Counted from the first letter of the stretch, positions 8,967 to 16,741 are shown. The stretch is DNA of 40,331 nt from an uncultured Hyphomicrobiales bacterium (GCA_903932535.1 CAIZGR010000057.1:1-40331); one strand, 5' to 3'. A program made the numbers and translations. Notes: generated by a model not told the origin, from the letters alone.

Positions 8967-9055
8967 TCATTGCGAGGAGCGAAGCGACGAAGCCATCCAG
9001 GGGTCGTAGGGCGCCCTGCGATACCTGGATGGTTTCGCTGCGCTCCTTGCAATGA
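8967..9055. repeat. REP-like inverted repeat between lacI-type repressor and idnD
   Basis: The left arm begins TCATTGCGAGGAGCGAAGCG and the right arm ends CGCTCCTTGCAATGA. The arms (8967-9001 and 9024-9055) pair over about 30 bases with few mismatches. This is the widely known proteobacterial intergenic palindrome that starts with CATTGCGAGGAGCGAAG. It sits between two convergent genes (stops at 8962 and 9066), where it may also end both transcripts. Confidence 0.85.
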
Positions 9056-9065
9056 TGGGAGCGCG

Positions 9066-10097
9066 CTAGAATGCGATCTGGACCTTCATCGACTGCGACC
9101 GGTCGCCGGCAAGCTCGAACGCGTCGCGCGCCTTGTCGAGCGGGGCCGTCGCGGTGATGAGCGGCTTCACGTCGATCAGGCCCTTGGCCATGAATTCGAG
9201 CGCGAGCGCGAACTCCTCGTGGAAGCGGAACGTGCCGCGCAGCTCGAGCTCCTTGGCCGTGATCAGGTTTATCGGGATCGTCATGTCGCCGCCGAGGCCG
9301 AGCTGGACGATGACGCCGCGCGGCCGGCCGACCTCGATGCCCTTGCGCAGGGCGGCATCCGCGCCCGAGGCCTCGAACAGCGCGTCGAAATAGCCCTTGC
9401 CGGCGGCGTAGGCGGCGAGGTCCTCGGGCGCCTTGGCGACGTTGATCGTGCGGTCCGCGCCGGCGCCCGCCGCGAAGCCGAGCGCGCCGTCGGCGATGTC
9501 GGTCACGACGATCTCGGCCGCGCCCGCCCGCCGCGCTGCGCTCACGACCAGCGCGCCGATCGGCCCGCTGCCGCTGACGAGGATCCGGCGGCCCATCAGC
9601 GAGCCCGCGCGCCGGGTCGCGTGCAGCGCCACCGCGAGCGGCTCCGCCATCGCCGCCTCCTGCAACGTCACGCCCTCGGCGACCGGATGGGCCTGGGCTT
9701 CGAGGCAGACGAGGCGCTCGCGGAACGCCCCCTGGACATGCGGAAAGCGCATGGCGCTGCCGTAAAAGCGCATGTCGAGGCACTGGTTTTGCAGCCCCTC
9801 GAGGCAATAGCGGCAACGGTTGCACGGCACGCTCGGGCCGACCGCGACTCGGTCGCCGACCTTCACCCGCCGGGCCTCGGCGCCGACCGCTTCGACCACG
9901 CCCGCGATCTCATGGCCGAGGATCATCGGCTCGCGCAGCCGCACGGCGCCGAAGCCGCCGTGGTTGTAATAGTGCAGGTCGGAGCCGCAAATGCCGCCGA
10001 AAGCGACGCGGACGCGAATGTCCTGAGGCCCGAGCCCCGGAACCACGGCCTCCTCGACGCGAAGGTCCTTGGCGGCGTGGGCGACGATTGCGCGCAT
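9066..10097 (-). CDS. idnD: L-idonate 5-dehydrogenase (zinc MDR)
   Basis: A 343-aa zinc-dependent medium-chain dehydrogenase. The catalytic-zinc region is FGGICGSDLHYYNHGG, then GHEIAGVVEAVG. The structural-zinc cysteines are in PCNRCRYCLEGLQNQCLD, and the NAD(P) loop is SGSGPIGAL. The FYGSAMRFPHVQGAF segment is characteristic of IdnD-type enzymes, which oxidise L-idonate to 5-keto-D-gluconate. The start is ATG 10097 behind AAGGAG. It lies 14 bases after the 2-hydroxyacid dehydrogenase gene and forms a minus-strand unit with it, read from the operator-bearing promoter near 11120. Related sorbitol/threonine-type MDRs are the alternative, but idnO and gntK next door favour idonate. Confidence 0.88.
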   Translation of the reverse strand: MRAIVAHAAKDLRVEEAVVPGLGPQDIRVRVAFGGICGSDLHYYNHGGFGAVRLREPMILGHEIAGVVEAVGAEARRVKVGDRVAVGPSVPCNRCRYCLEGLQNQCLDMRFYGSAMRFPHVQGAFRERLVCLEAQAHPVAEGVTLQEAAMAEPLAVALHATRRAGSLMGRRILVSGSGPIGALVVSAARRAGAAEIVVTDIADGALGFAAGAGADRTINVAKAPEDLAAYAAGKGYFDALFEASGADAALRKGIEVGRPRGVIVQLGLGGDMTIPINLITAKELELRGTFRFHEEFALALEFMAKGLIDVKPLITATAPLDKARDAFELAGDRSQSMKVQIAF

Positions 10098-10111
10098 GGG
10101 GCGCTCCTTTC

Positions 10112-11053
10112 TCAGATCACCGGCGTCGGCAACGGGCGCCCGGCGAAATGCGCCTCGAGATTTTCCCGGACGAGCTTCCCCATCGCCTTGCGGGTCTCGA
10201 CGGTGCCGCTCGACTGGTGCGGCTGGACGATCACCTGATCGAAGGCGAGCAGCCGGTGATCGGGGTTCGGCTCGTTGACGAACACGTCGAGCGCAGCGCC
10301 GCCGATCCGCTTCTTGGCGAGCGCGTCGATCAGCGCCGCCTCGTCGACCACCGAACCGCGCGCGACGTTGACGAAGAGGCCGTTCGGTCCGAGCGCCTCG
10401 AGGACGGCGGCGTTGACGATCCCCCGAGTCGCCTCGCCCCCGGACACGGACGCGACGAGGATGTCGCTGGCGGCGGCGAGTTCGACCGCGGACGAGTAGT
10501 GGGCGTGAGACACGCCGGCCGCAGGCTTGATGTCGGAATAGGCGATCGTCACGCCGAACCCCTCGGCGCGCCGCGCGATCGCCCGGCCGATCCGGCCGAA
10601 GCCGAGGATGCCGAGCCGCTTGCCCCGCAGGCTCGCGCCGAGCGGGAGGGGACCCGCGCGCCACGCGCCCGACCGGACATGCGCGTCGCCGTCGATCACC
10701 TTGCGCAGATGGGCGAGGATCAGCGCGAAGGCGAGATGGGCGACGTCGTCGGTGAGGACGTCGGGCGTGCTGGTGACGCGCACGCCCCGCGCCCGCGCGC
10801 GATCGCGGTCGATCGCGTCGACGCCCACGCCGTAGCAGGCGACGATCTCGAGCCTGGGGCAGCGATCGATGAGCGCGGCCGAAGCGCCGAGATCGCCGCG
10901 GGTGGCGATGGCGCGCGCCAGCGGCGCCGCCTCGGCGAGAAACGCGTCCTTGTCGGCGACGAGCCAGAGTTTCCTGAGGTCGTAGGCCTGCTCCATGGGC
11001 GCCACGTCCCATTCCGGATAGGCGCCGAGCATCAGCACCACGGGCTTGGACAT
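10112..11053 (-). CDS. D-isomer 2-hydroxyacid dehydrogenase, probable 2-ketogluconate/glyoxylate-type reductase
   Basis: A 313-aa NAD(P)-dependent dehydrogenase. The Rossmann motif is LGILGFGRIGRAIARRAEGF, and the catalytic residues are visible as Arg in NVARGSVVDE, Glu in NEPNPDH and His in QPHQSSGTVETRKAM. The family reduces 2-keto acids such as hydroxypyruvate, glyoxylate and 2-ketogluconate. The operon with idnD, opposite idnO and gntK, suggests that it reduces 2-keto-D-gluconate (or 2,5-diketogluconate or 2-keto-L-gulonate) into the gluconate/idonate pool. The start ATG 11053 follows AGGGGAG. It is the first gene after the operator-bearing minus-strand promoter. Substrate choice is inference. 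Confidence 0.86.
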   Translation of the reverse strand: MSKPVVLMLGAYPEWDVAPMEQAYDLRKLWLVADKDAFLAEAAPLARAIATRGDLGASAALIDRCPRLEIVACYGVGVDAIDRDRARARGVRVTSTPDVLTDDVAHLAFALILAHLRKVIDGDAHVRSGAWRAGPLPLGASLRGKRLGILGFGRIGRAIARRAEGFGVTIAYSDIKPAAGVSHAHYSSAVELAAASDILVASVSGGEATRGIVNAAVLEALGPNGLFVNVARGSVVDEAALIDALAKKRIGGAALDVFVNEPNPDHRLLAFDQVIVQPHQSSGTVETRKAMGKLVRENLEAHFAGRPLPTPVI

Positions 11054-11105
11054 GCCACTCCCCTTGTTTTTTCGCCTTGGCGCCGCCGCCCGGTCCTGCT
11101 GCCGC

Positions 11106-11134
11106 TTGTTATCGGTAACATACGTGCCTTGCAA
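11106..11134 (-). promoter_or_regulatory. Minus-strand idn promoter with GntR-type operator O1 (11107-11120)
   Basis: The operator TGTTATCGGTAACA (plus strand) is a 12-of-14 palindrome that closely resembles the known E. coli GntR/IdnR site, which is built on GTTACCGGTAAC. On the minus strand, TTGCAA (11134-11129), a 17-base spacer and TAACAA (11111-11106) form a plausible promoter, and the operator covers the spacer and -10. A bound repressor would therefore block the 2-hydroxyacid dehydrogenase-idnD unit. Confidence 0.72.
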
Positions 11135-11157
11135 GGGCATGTCGAACAAGAAAGCGT

Positions 11158-11186
11158 TTGACGGGAGCCGATGTTATCGATCACAT
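11158..11186 (+). promoter_or_regulatory. Plus-strand idnO promoter with GntR-type operator O2 (11172-11185)
   Basis: The operator TGTTATCGATCACA is an imperfect palindrome of the same class as O1. On the plus strand TTGACG (11158-11163) followed by TCACAT or CACATA at a 17-18 base spacing is a candidate promoter, again with the operator across the spacer and -10. O1 and O2 centres are 65 bases apart. The idnO start follows at 11214. Confidence 0.65.
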
Positions 11187-11213
11187 ACAGCACAACCCAA
11201 CGCGGAAGCGTCC

Positions 11214-11990
11214 ATGAGCGGCCTCATCGATCGCCTGTTCGGCCTTTCCGGGGCCGTCGCCCTGGTGACCGGCTCGTCTGCCGGCATCGGCCTCGCGCTC
11301 GCCCGGGGCCTCGCGGGCGCGGGCGCCCGCGTGGTCGTCAACGGCCGTACGCGCAGCGCCGTCGACGCGACCGTCGAGGCGCTGCGGGCCGGGGGCGCCG
11401 ACGCCTACGCTTCGGTGTTCGACGTGACCGAGCCGGCTCAGGTGGCCGATGCGGCGCGGCGGATCGAGGCCGAGGCCGGGCCGATCGAGGTTCTCGTCAA
11501 CAACGCCGGCATTCAGCGCCGCGGGCCGCTCGAAGACTATCCGGAGGACACTTGGCGCGAGCTCATGACCGCCAATCTCGACAGCGTGTTCTACGTCTCC
11601 AAGGCGGTCGCGCGCGGCATGATCGCGCGCAAGTCGGGCCGGATCGTCAACATCGCCTCTGTTCAGGCGGAGCTCGCGCGCGCCAACATCGCGCCCTACA
11701 CCGCCTCCAAGGGCGGGGTGAAGATGCTGACCAAGGGCATGGCGACCGACTGGGGCCGGCACGGCCTCAGGGTCAACGCCATCGCGCCCGGCTATTTCAG
11801 GACCGAGCTCAACAAGGCCCTGGTCGAAGACGAGAAATTCTCTCTCTGGCTCACCGGACGCACGCCGATGGGCCGATGGGGCGACGTCGAAGAGCTGGTC
11901 GGCGCCGCAATCTTCCTGGCCTCCAACGCATCGAGTTTCGTCAATGGTCACATTCTCTATGTCGACGGCGGGATCACCGCCTGCCTCTGA
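11214..11990 (+). CDS. idnO: 5-keto-D-gluconate 5-reductase (SDR family)
   Basis: A 258-aa classical short-chain dehydrogenase. The cofactor loop is TGSSAGIGLALARGLAGAGA, with NNAGIQRRGPLEDYPEDTW, the catalytic Ser in IVNIASVQAELAR, YTASKGGVKMLTKGMA with the catalytic Tyr and Lys, and the IAPGYFRTELNKALVED segment typical of IdnO/gluconate 5-dehydrogenases. It reduces 5-keto-D-gluconate to D-gluconate. The start ATG 11214 has GGAAGCG nearby and lies 28 bases after operator O2. The gntK start lies inside its 3' end. Its reaction links IdnD output to GntK input. Confidence 0.92.
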   Translation: MSGLIDRLFGLSGAVALVTGSSAGIGLALARGLAGAGARVVVNGRTRSAVDATVEALRAGGADAYASVFDVTEPAQVADAARRIEAEAGPIEVLVNNAGIQRRGPLEDYPEDTWRELMTANLDSVFYVSKAVARGMIARKSGRIVNIASVQAELARANIAPYTASKGGVKMLTKGMATDWGRHGLRVNAIAPGYFRTELNKALVEDEKFSLWLTGRTPMGRWGDVEELVGAAIFLASNASSFVNGHILYVDGGITACL

Positions 11991-12513
11991 GCGCATCGCG
12001 GTGGTCGTGATGGGCGTCGCCGGCGCCGGCAAGACGACGGTCGCGAGAGGCCTCGCCAGAACGCTCGCGGCCGAATTCATCGACGGCGACGACGTGCACG
12101 CGGACGAATCGCGAAAGAAGATGCGCTCGGGTCACGCGCTGTCCGACGCGGAGCGCCGGCCGTGGCTCGACCGCATCGGGGCGGCGCTCTCGATCGGCCT
12201 TCGCGCCCCGAGCGGCACGATCGTCGCCTGCTCGGCGCTCAAGCGCGCCGAGCGCGACCATCTGCGGACGGCGACGGGCCCTGCGCTGCAATTCGTCTAC
12301 CTCGCGGCCGAGCCGGCGGCGATGCGCAGGCGCGTCGGCGGCCGGGCCGGGCATCATCTGCCGGCGTCGCTCGTCGACAGCCAGTTCGCCGCGCTCGAGC
12401 CGCCGTGGGGCGAATGCGACGTGATCGAAGTCTCGGCCGAGGCGAACCTCGAGCGGATGATCCCGCGTCTCGCCGCCCGCCTCGCCGGCGCGGCCACCCG
12501 GGGAAGCTGCTGA
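11959..12513 (+). CDS. gntK: Gluconokinase (thermoresistant GntK type)
   Basis: A 184-aa small P-loop kinase that phosphorylates D-gluconate to 6-phosphogluconate. The Walker A is MGVAGAGKTTVA, followed by FIDGDDVHADESRKKMRSGH, then ERRPWLDRI, VACSALKRAERDHLR and GHHLPASLVDSQFAALEPP, all GntK signatures. The gene overlaps the idnO 3' end by 32 bases from ATG 11959. An in-frame ATG at 11944 is an alternative. Neither has an obvious ribosome-binding site, so translational coupling to idnO is likely. It completes the route from L-idonate to 6-phosphogluconate. The stop is 22 bases from the convergent stop of the next gene. Confidence 0.93.
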   Translation: MSTAGSPPASERIAVVVMGVAGAGKTTVARGLARTLAAEFIDGDDVHADESRKKMRSGHALSDAERRPWLDRIGAALSIGLRAPSGTIVACSALKRAERDHLRTATGPALQFVYLAAEPAAMRRRVGGRAGHHLPASLVDSQFAALEPPWGECDVIEVSAEANLERMIPRLAARLAGAATRGSC

Positions 12514-12535
12514 CGCGCCTGGGGCCCGCCCGCGC

Positions 12536-13948
12536 TCACAAGGCGAAGCGATAGCCGAAGACCGGCATGGGGCCTTCGCGGACATCGAGGGCCGGCGTCC
12601 GCTCGAAGCCGCGCGCCGCGAGAATCGCGCGGGCCGTCGTCATCGCCTCGGTCGCATGGACGACGATCCGCGTCTTGCCGGCATCCCTGCCGAGATCGAT
12701 GCAGCGTTCGACCAGCGCCTTCGCGACGCCGCGGCCGCGCGCGGCCGGTTCGGCGGCCAGAAAGCCGAAGCCGCCGGCGTTCTGGTCGTCACCCGCCGTT
12801 GCGCCCGAGCCGTGCTCGGACATCCGGGAAGGAAAGACGACCGCGCCGGCGATTCCGTCCGCCTCGAGCGCGACGAGGAGCCGGGCGCCGGCTTTCGCCG
12901 CCTCTTCCCCAATATTCGCTAAGGCTTTGTAATAAACGGGCTGTGCTTCCGGCTTAGGGAAGCCTTCGAGCCCGGAATAGACCGCGACCATCATCCGCCC
13001 GACCGCCTCGAGCTCGTCGGGCCGGGCGTCCCGGATGACGAGCGGCGCCGCGCCGCCGGCCAGCGCCATCGCGCGCGCGTCTAGGACGGCCAGGGCCCAG
13101 TCGGCGGGTCGCTCCTGAGGGAGGTTGTGGCCTGCGCCGGCGAAGACGCGATGTTCGTGCGCGCCGAGGAACTTTCGCGCGTGATGGGCGGTCCCGAAAT
13201 TGACGCCGTCGCTGTCGCCGTCGACGGTGATGGCGGGCACGCGGATCGGCGGCTGGGTGGCGAGACGCCGCTCGACGTCGGCGTAAGAACCGTCGCCCTC
13301 GGCCAGCCCGAAGCGATGCCGGTACGAGTGGATCACGACATCGACGAAGTCGGGGCCATAGAACGCCTCCGCCGTGCGCTCGAACGTCGCCTCGTCGAAG
13401 GCCCAGGCCGGCGACCATTGCCGCCACAGCAGGCGCGCGATCCCGCGCCGGTCCTTCGTCAGTCCCATACGCCCGCGCTCGTTGTGGAAATAATACTGAT
13501 ACCAGAGCGCGGCTTCCTCCGCCGGGGCCGCCGGCTCCATCGCCCGGGCGATGGCCTGGATATTGTAGGAATTGCCCGAGACGAGCGCGGCCACGCGCTC
13601 CGGCCGCAGCGCCGAAACGACGCAGGCCGCCCGCCCGCCCCAGTCGTAGCCGCCGAGAATCGCCTGCTCGATTCCGAGCGCGTCCATGAGCGCGACGAGG
13701 TCGGCGCCGAGGGCGGCCTGCTCGCCCGACCGCGGCGTGTCCGACGACAGGAAGCGGGTCGGCCCGAACCCGCGCAGATAGGGGACAACGAGGCGCCCTC
13801 CCGCCGCCGCGAGAATCGGGGCGACCTCCTCATAAGCGTGGACGTCGTAAGGGAAGCCGTGCCCGAGAATGCAGGGCCAGCCGTCTTCCGGCCCATGGTC
13901 TTCGTACGCGATTCGGAGAACGCCGGCGTCGATCGTCTTCAGGGTCAT
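12536..13948 (-). CDS. Alpha/beta hydrolase fused to a GNAT acetyltransferase
   Basis: A 470-aa two-domain protein. Residues 1 to about 290 are an epoxide hydrolase-like alpha/beta hydrolase: HGFPYD (30-34) near the oxyanion hole, nucleophile Asp102 in GGYDWGG, an acid among D243-D247 (VDGDSDGVNF), and His274 in GAGHNLPQE. Residues 300-470 are a GNAT domain: LVIRDARPDELEAVGRMM opens it, FLAAEPAARGRGVAKALVE (397-415) is the acetyl-CoA loop, and ARAILAARGFER is the usual end. The Asp nucleophile suggests ester-intermediate chemistry on epoxides or halides. The acetyltransferase substrate is unknown. ATG 13948 begins the hydrolase directly. I see no frameshift joining two genes. Confidence 0.88.
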   Translation of the reverse strand: MTLKTIDAGVLRIAYEDHGPEDGWPCILGHGFPYDVHAYEEVAPILAAAGGRLVVPYLRGFGPTRFLSSDTPRSGEQAALGADLVALMDALGIEQAILGGYDWGGRAACVVSALRPERVAALVSGNSYNIQAIARAMEPAAPAEEAALWYQYYFHNERGRMGLTKDRRGIARLLWRQWSPAWAFDEATFERTAEAFYGPDFVDVVIHSYRHRFGLAEGDGSYADVERRLATQPPIRVPAITVDGDSDGVNFGTAHHARKFLGAHEHRVFAGAGHNLPQERPADWALAVLDARAMALAGGAAPLVIRDARPDELEAVGRMMVAVYSGLEGFPKPEAQPVYYKALANIGEEAAKAGARLLVALEADGIAGAVVFPSRMSEHGSGATAGDDQNAGGFGFLAAEPAARGRGVAKALVERCIDLGRDAGKTRIVVHATEAMTTARAILAARGFERTPALDVREGPMPVFGYRFAL

Positions 13949-14212
13949 CGGAACGCTATATCACGCGTCGGCCGTGACTTCGCGCTCGATTCGCCGATCC
14001 TCGCCCGAGCGAAGCACGCGCCTTTCCCGCAGCGACCGATCAGGTCGAGCCGCCGGCATTAAACACGCTCTTTCACCGTCTTATAAACATCGTTGAACAA
14101 CGTCGCCGGAGGTTCTCCTGCCCGGTCGATCCGGCTTGATGCGCATGTGAGAAAAGCATACCAGGAACTGTTCGATGGGCTTCGCACCGGATGGAACAAC
14201 CGGGGGTGCAAC

Positions 14213-14428
14213 GTGAAGCGTGATGAATTTTTGGAAGCGATCGATCTTCTCGATCAACTCGCGCATGTGATGTTCATGTCGACCCGCGGGACGGCCTGGG
14301 AAGGCAAAGCCCGCGACATCAGCGACAGAATCGGAAAGCTGAACCAGCGCGTGGGTACGGACGGAGTGGCCGCGCTGATGGACATCCTCGACGGCGCGGA
14401 CGGCGCGCGATTCCCCCCGAAGCGATAA
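14213..14428 (+). CDS. Small hypothetical protein
   Basis: An open frame runs from a TTG at 14093 to a TAA at 14428. I place the start at GTG 14213 because GGGGG lies about six bases upstream and third-position GC is lower before it. This gives 71 residues starting MKRDEFLEAIDLLDQLAHVM, a helical, soluble-looking protein. A TATAAA at 14082-14087 could be a -10 element, which would also exclude the TTG. Alternatives are TTG 14093 (111 aa) and GTG 14147. Base use is less GC-rich than its neighbours. No family is recognised, and it may not be a real gene. Confidence 0.45.
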   Translation: MKRDEFLEAIDLLDQLAHVMFMSTRGTAWEGKARDISDRIGKLNQRVGTDGVAALMDILDGADGARFPPKR

Positions 14429-14628
14429 CGCCGTCCAGGCTTGGTGATCGCGCCGTCGCGGTGGCGTTCGAGTGCGCGACTCGTACGGCGGCTTCGCTCG
14501 CCAGATTTGGCGCGACGCCTCGCCTTCAGCGGCAGCGGCTTGCGGAGATCGGACCCGCCGACCGGCGCGCGCCGAATTCAGCGCCCCGGCCGGCAAGTCC
14601 AGATAGGGCTCAACGCTGGGGAAACTGA

Positions 14629-14715
14629 TGGTGCGGTCAAGAGGACTCGAACCTCCACTCCGGTTAAAGAACTAGCACCTCAAGCTAGCGCGTCTACCAA
14701 TTCCGCCATGACCGC
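14629..14715 (-). tRNA. tRNA-Leu (anticodon GAG)
   Basis: The minus strand begins GCGGTCATGGCGGAATTGG and ends in TGACCGC, discriminator A and an encoded CCA. The anticodon stem CTAGC/GCTAG holds the loop TTGAGGT, so the anticodon is GAG, reading CUC and CUU. The TTCGAGT T-loop and a long variable arm fit a class II leucine tRNA. It is 87 bases including CCA. Confidence 0.95.
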
Positions 14716-14755
14716 ACGGAGGCTCCGCGCCACGCGGCGCGAAGCGGAGGCCGGT

Positions 14756-14784
14756 CGTCTAGCAAAACGTTTCGGCCATGACAA
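14756..14784 (-). promoter_or_regulatory. Candidate promoter of tRNA-Leu
   Basis: On the minus strand TTGTCA (14784-14779), a 17-base spacer and TAGACG (14761-14756) lie about 40 bases before the tRNA 5' end. The -35 is good and the -10 moderate. Confidence 0.5.
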
Positions 14785-14835
14785 GCGCGACAACGCCGCA
14801 TTTCGCCGCAGGCCGGCGAGGCGCGATCTCGACGG

Positions 14836-16122
14836 CTAACCGCGCGACCTATGCCGCGTTTCCGGCGTCGACAGGATGGCGAGGAAGCTGACGACGGCGG
14901 CGACGGCGACGTAGTATCCGACCCATGCGACGCCGCCCGCGGCCTCCAGCACCTGCGCGAGCGACGGGGCGAACGAGGCCCCGAGGATGCCGCCGAGATT
15001 GTAGGCGCTCGCCGCGCCGGTGTAGCGCACCTCGGTCGGGAACAGCTCCGGCAGCAGCGCCCCGAGCGGCGCGAAGGTGAGGCCCATCGTCCCGAGCGCC
15101 GCCGACAGGAAGACGAGCGCGCCGCCCTCGCCGTGGGCGAGCAGCGCCGGCATGGCGAGCCCGACCGCCGCCGCGATCGCCGCCGAGACGAGCAGCACCG
15201 GCCGCCGGCCGAATCGGTCGGAGAGCCAGGCCGCGATCGGCGTGGCGAGCGCCATGAAGACGATCGCGACGCACAGGAGCTCGAGGAACCGGATGCGCGG
15301 GATGCCCAGCGTCTTCACCCCGTAGCCGAGGGTGTAGACGGTCGAAATGTAGAAGAGCGCGTAGCAGACGACGATCGCGAGCGAGCCCTGGACGAGCGGC
15401 GCGAGATGGCTCCGCACGATGGTCGCGAGCGGCATGTCGACCCGCGCGCCCTCCGCCAGCGCCGCCTTGAAGGCCGGCGTCTCCTCGAGCTTCGCCCGCA
15501 CGTAGAGGCCGATGGCGACGAGCGCGGCGCTGAACAGGAACGGGACCCGCCACGCCCAGGCGACGAAGGCCGCCTCGCCGAACGTCAGGAGCAGCAGCAG
15601 GAAGAGCCCGGTGGCGATGAAGAACCCGATCGGCGGCCCGAGCTGCGGGAACATGCCGAACCACCCGCGCCGCCCGTCGGGCGCGTTCTCCACCGCCACC
15701 AGCGCCGCGCCGCCCCATTCGCCCCCTAACCCGACGCCCTGCACGAAGCGCAGGACGGCCAGAAGCGCGGGCGCGAGGACGCCGGCGGTCGCGTAGCTCG
15801 GGAGCGCGCCGATCAGCGTCGTGGCGAGGCCCATGGTCATCATGGTGGCGACCAGCGTCGACTTCCGCCCGATCCGGTCGCCGAGATGGCCGAACAGGAA
15901 CGAGCCGACCGGACGGGCGAGAAAGGCGATGCCGAAGGTCAGATAGGCGTTGAGCGTCTGCGTTTCGGGCGCGGACTTCGGGAAGAAGAACGGGCCGAAC
16001 ACCAGCGCCGCCGCCGTGCCGAAAATGTAGAAGTCGTAGAACTCGATCGTCGTGCCGACGAGGCTCGCGAGCACGATCTGCCCGGCGCCGGCGCGCTCGG
16101 GCGCGCCCTGGTGCGTTTCCAT
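14836..16122 (-). CDS. MFS transporter, metabolite:H+ symporter (MHS) type
   Basis: A 428-aa, twelve-helix inner-membrane transporter. The opening VLASLVGTTIEFYDFYIFGT and the loop LARPVGSFLFGHLGDRIGRK are diagnostic of the MHS branch (ShiA, ProP and KgtP relatives), followed by LRFVQGVGLGGEWGGAALVA. A second copy of the loop motif, WLSDRFGRRPVLL, opens the C-terminal half. Such carriers import organic acids, osmolytes or aromatic acids with protons. The substrate is not readable. The start is ATG 16122 behind AAGGGAG. It stands alone, between tRNA-Leu and the PsiF-like gene. No nearby gene clearly shares a pathway, though it could bring in a sugar acid. Confidence 0.93.
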   Translation of the reverse strand: METHQGAPERAGAGQIVLASLVGTTIEFYDFYIFGTAAALVFGPFFFPKSAPETQTLNAYLTFGIAFLARPVGSFLFGHLGDRIGRKSTLVATMMTMGLATTLIGALPSYATAGVLAPALLAVLRFVQGVGLGGEWGGAALVAVENAPDGRRGWFGMFPQLGPPIGFFIATGLFLLLLLTFGEAAFVAWAWRVPFLFSAALVAIGLYVRAKLEETPAFKAALAEGARVDMPLATIVRSHLAPLVQGSLAIVVCYALFYISTVYTLGYGVKTLGIPRIRFLELLCVAIVFMALATPIAAWLSDRFGRRPVLLVSAAIAAAVGLAMPALLAHGEGGALVFLSAALGTMGLTFAPLGALLPELFPTEVRYTGAASAYNLGGILGASFAPSLAQVLEAAGGVAWVGYYVAVAAVVSFLAILSTPETRHRSRG

Positions 16123-16287
16123 TGTCTCCCTTTCCGTCGCCCGGACTCGAGCGCGTCATCGCGGGACGTCGCGGGCTGCGTCCGTCCCGTCCACTCAGAT
16201 CGCGGACCTTTCGGCGACGGAGCGGTTTGATTTCGTGCAGCCGCGCCCCGGCGGAATGCGCAGGGCGCGGCGGGAACGCTGGACGGC

Positions 16288-16539
16288 TTACATCGGCGCG
16301 GCGAGCGCGTCGGCGGCGCACTTCTTGACGAACGAGGTCTTGGCGGCGCCGTAGAGCTTCTTGTCGGCGGCCTGACCCTCGCACGCGGTCCGCTCGCATT
16401 TCTTGAGGAAGCTGGTCTTGGCGGCGCCGGCGAGCTTCTTGTCCATCGACTGCGTCATGCAGGCGTCCTCGGCGAAAGCGAGGGTCGGCGCGCCCGCGAG
16501 GCAAAGCGCGAGCGCAGCGAGAGCGAACGTCCTGATCAT
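16288..16539 (-). CDS. Small secreted PsiF-repeat-like protein
   Basis: An 83-aa protein with a Sec signal peptide (residues 1 to about 23, cleavage probably after APTLAFA). The mature part has two copies of a 16-residue unit, DKKLAGAAKTSFLKKC (33-48) and DKKLYGAAKTSFVKKC (59-74). Cysteines at 27, 48, 53 and 74 could form two disulfides in the periplasm. Units of this kind are annotated as PsiF repeats in phosphate-starvation-inducible PsiF relatives. The role is unknown. The start is ATG 16539 after GGGGAG. It is divergent from the aldo/keto reductase across 202 bases, in which I see no convincing promoter. Confidence 0.85.
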   Translation of the reverse strand: MIRTFALAALALCLAGAPTLAFAEDACMTQSMDKKLAGAAKTSFLKKCERTACEGQAADKKLYGAAKTSFVKKCAADALAAPM

Positions 16540-16741
16540 CGTTGAATCTCCCCAGAATCGGGCCGTCTTCGGCGGCCCGAAAGACACCATAACCGTGGCT
16601 GTTCGCTCTGGCGAGGGCGGCTGCGGCGGGGCGCTGCGGACCCGCGCCCGCCGTTCACGCGCCGGCGATTTGCAGGCGACCGGCTTCACGGCCTATGTGT
16701 CGGCTTACCCAACATCGCCGCAGCAATCGGGAGAGGAACCC

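Noticed and set aside
14849..16504. A 551-codon frame overlapping the MHS transporter in another frame
   Set aside because: It is Arg/Gly/Ala-rich and shadows a clear twelve-helix transporter in the neighbouring frame.
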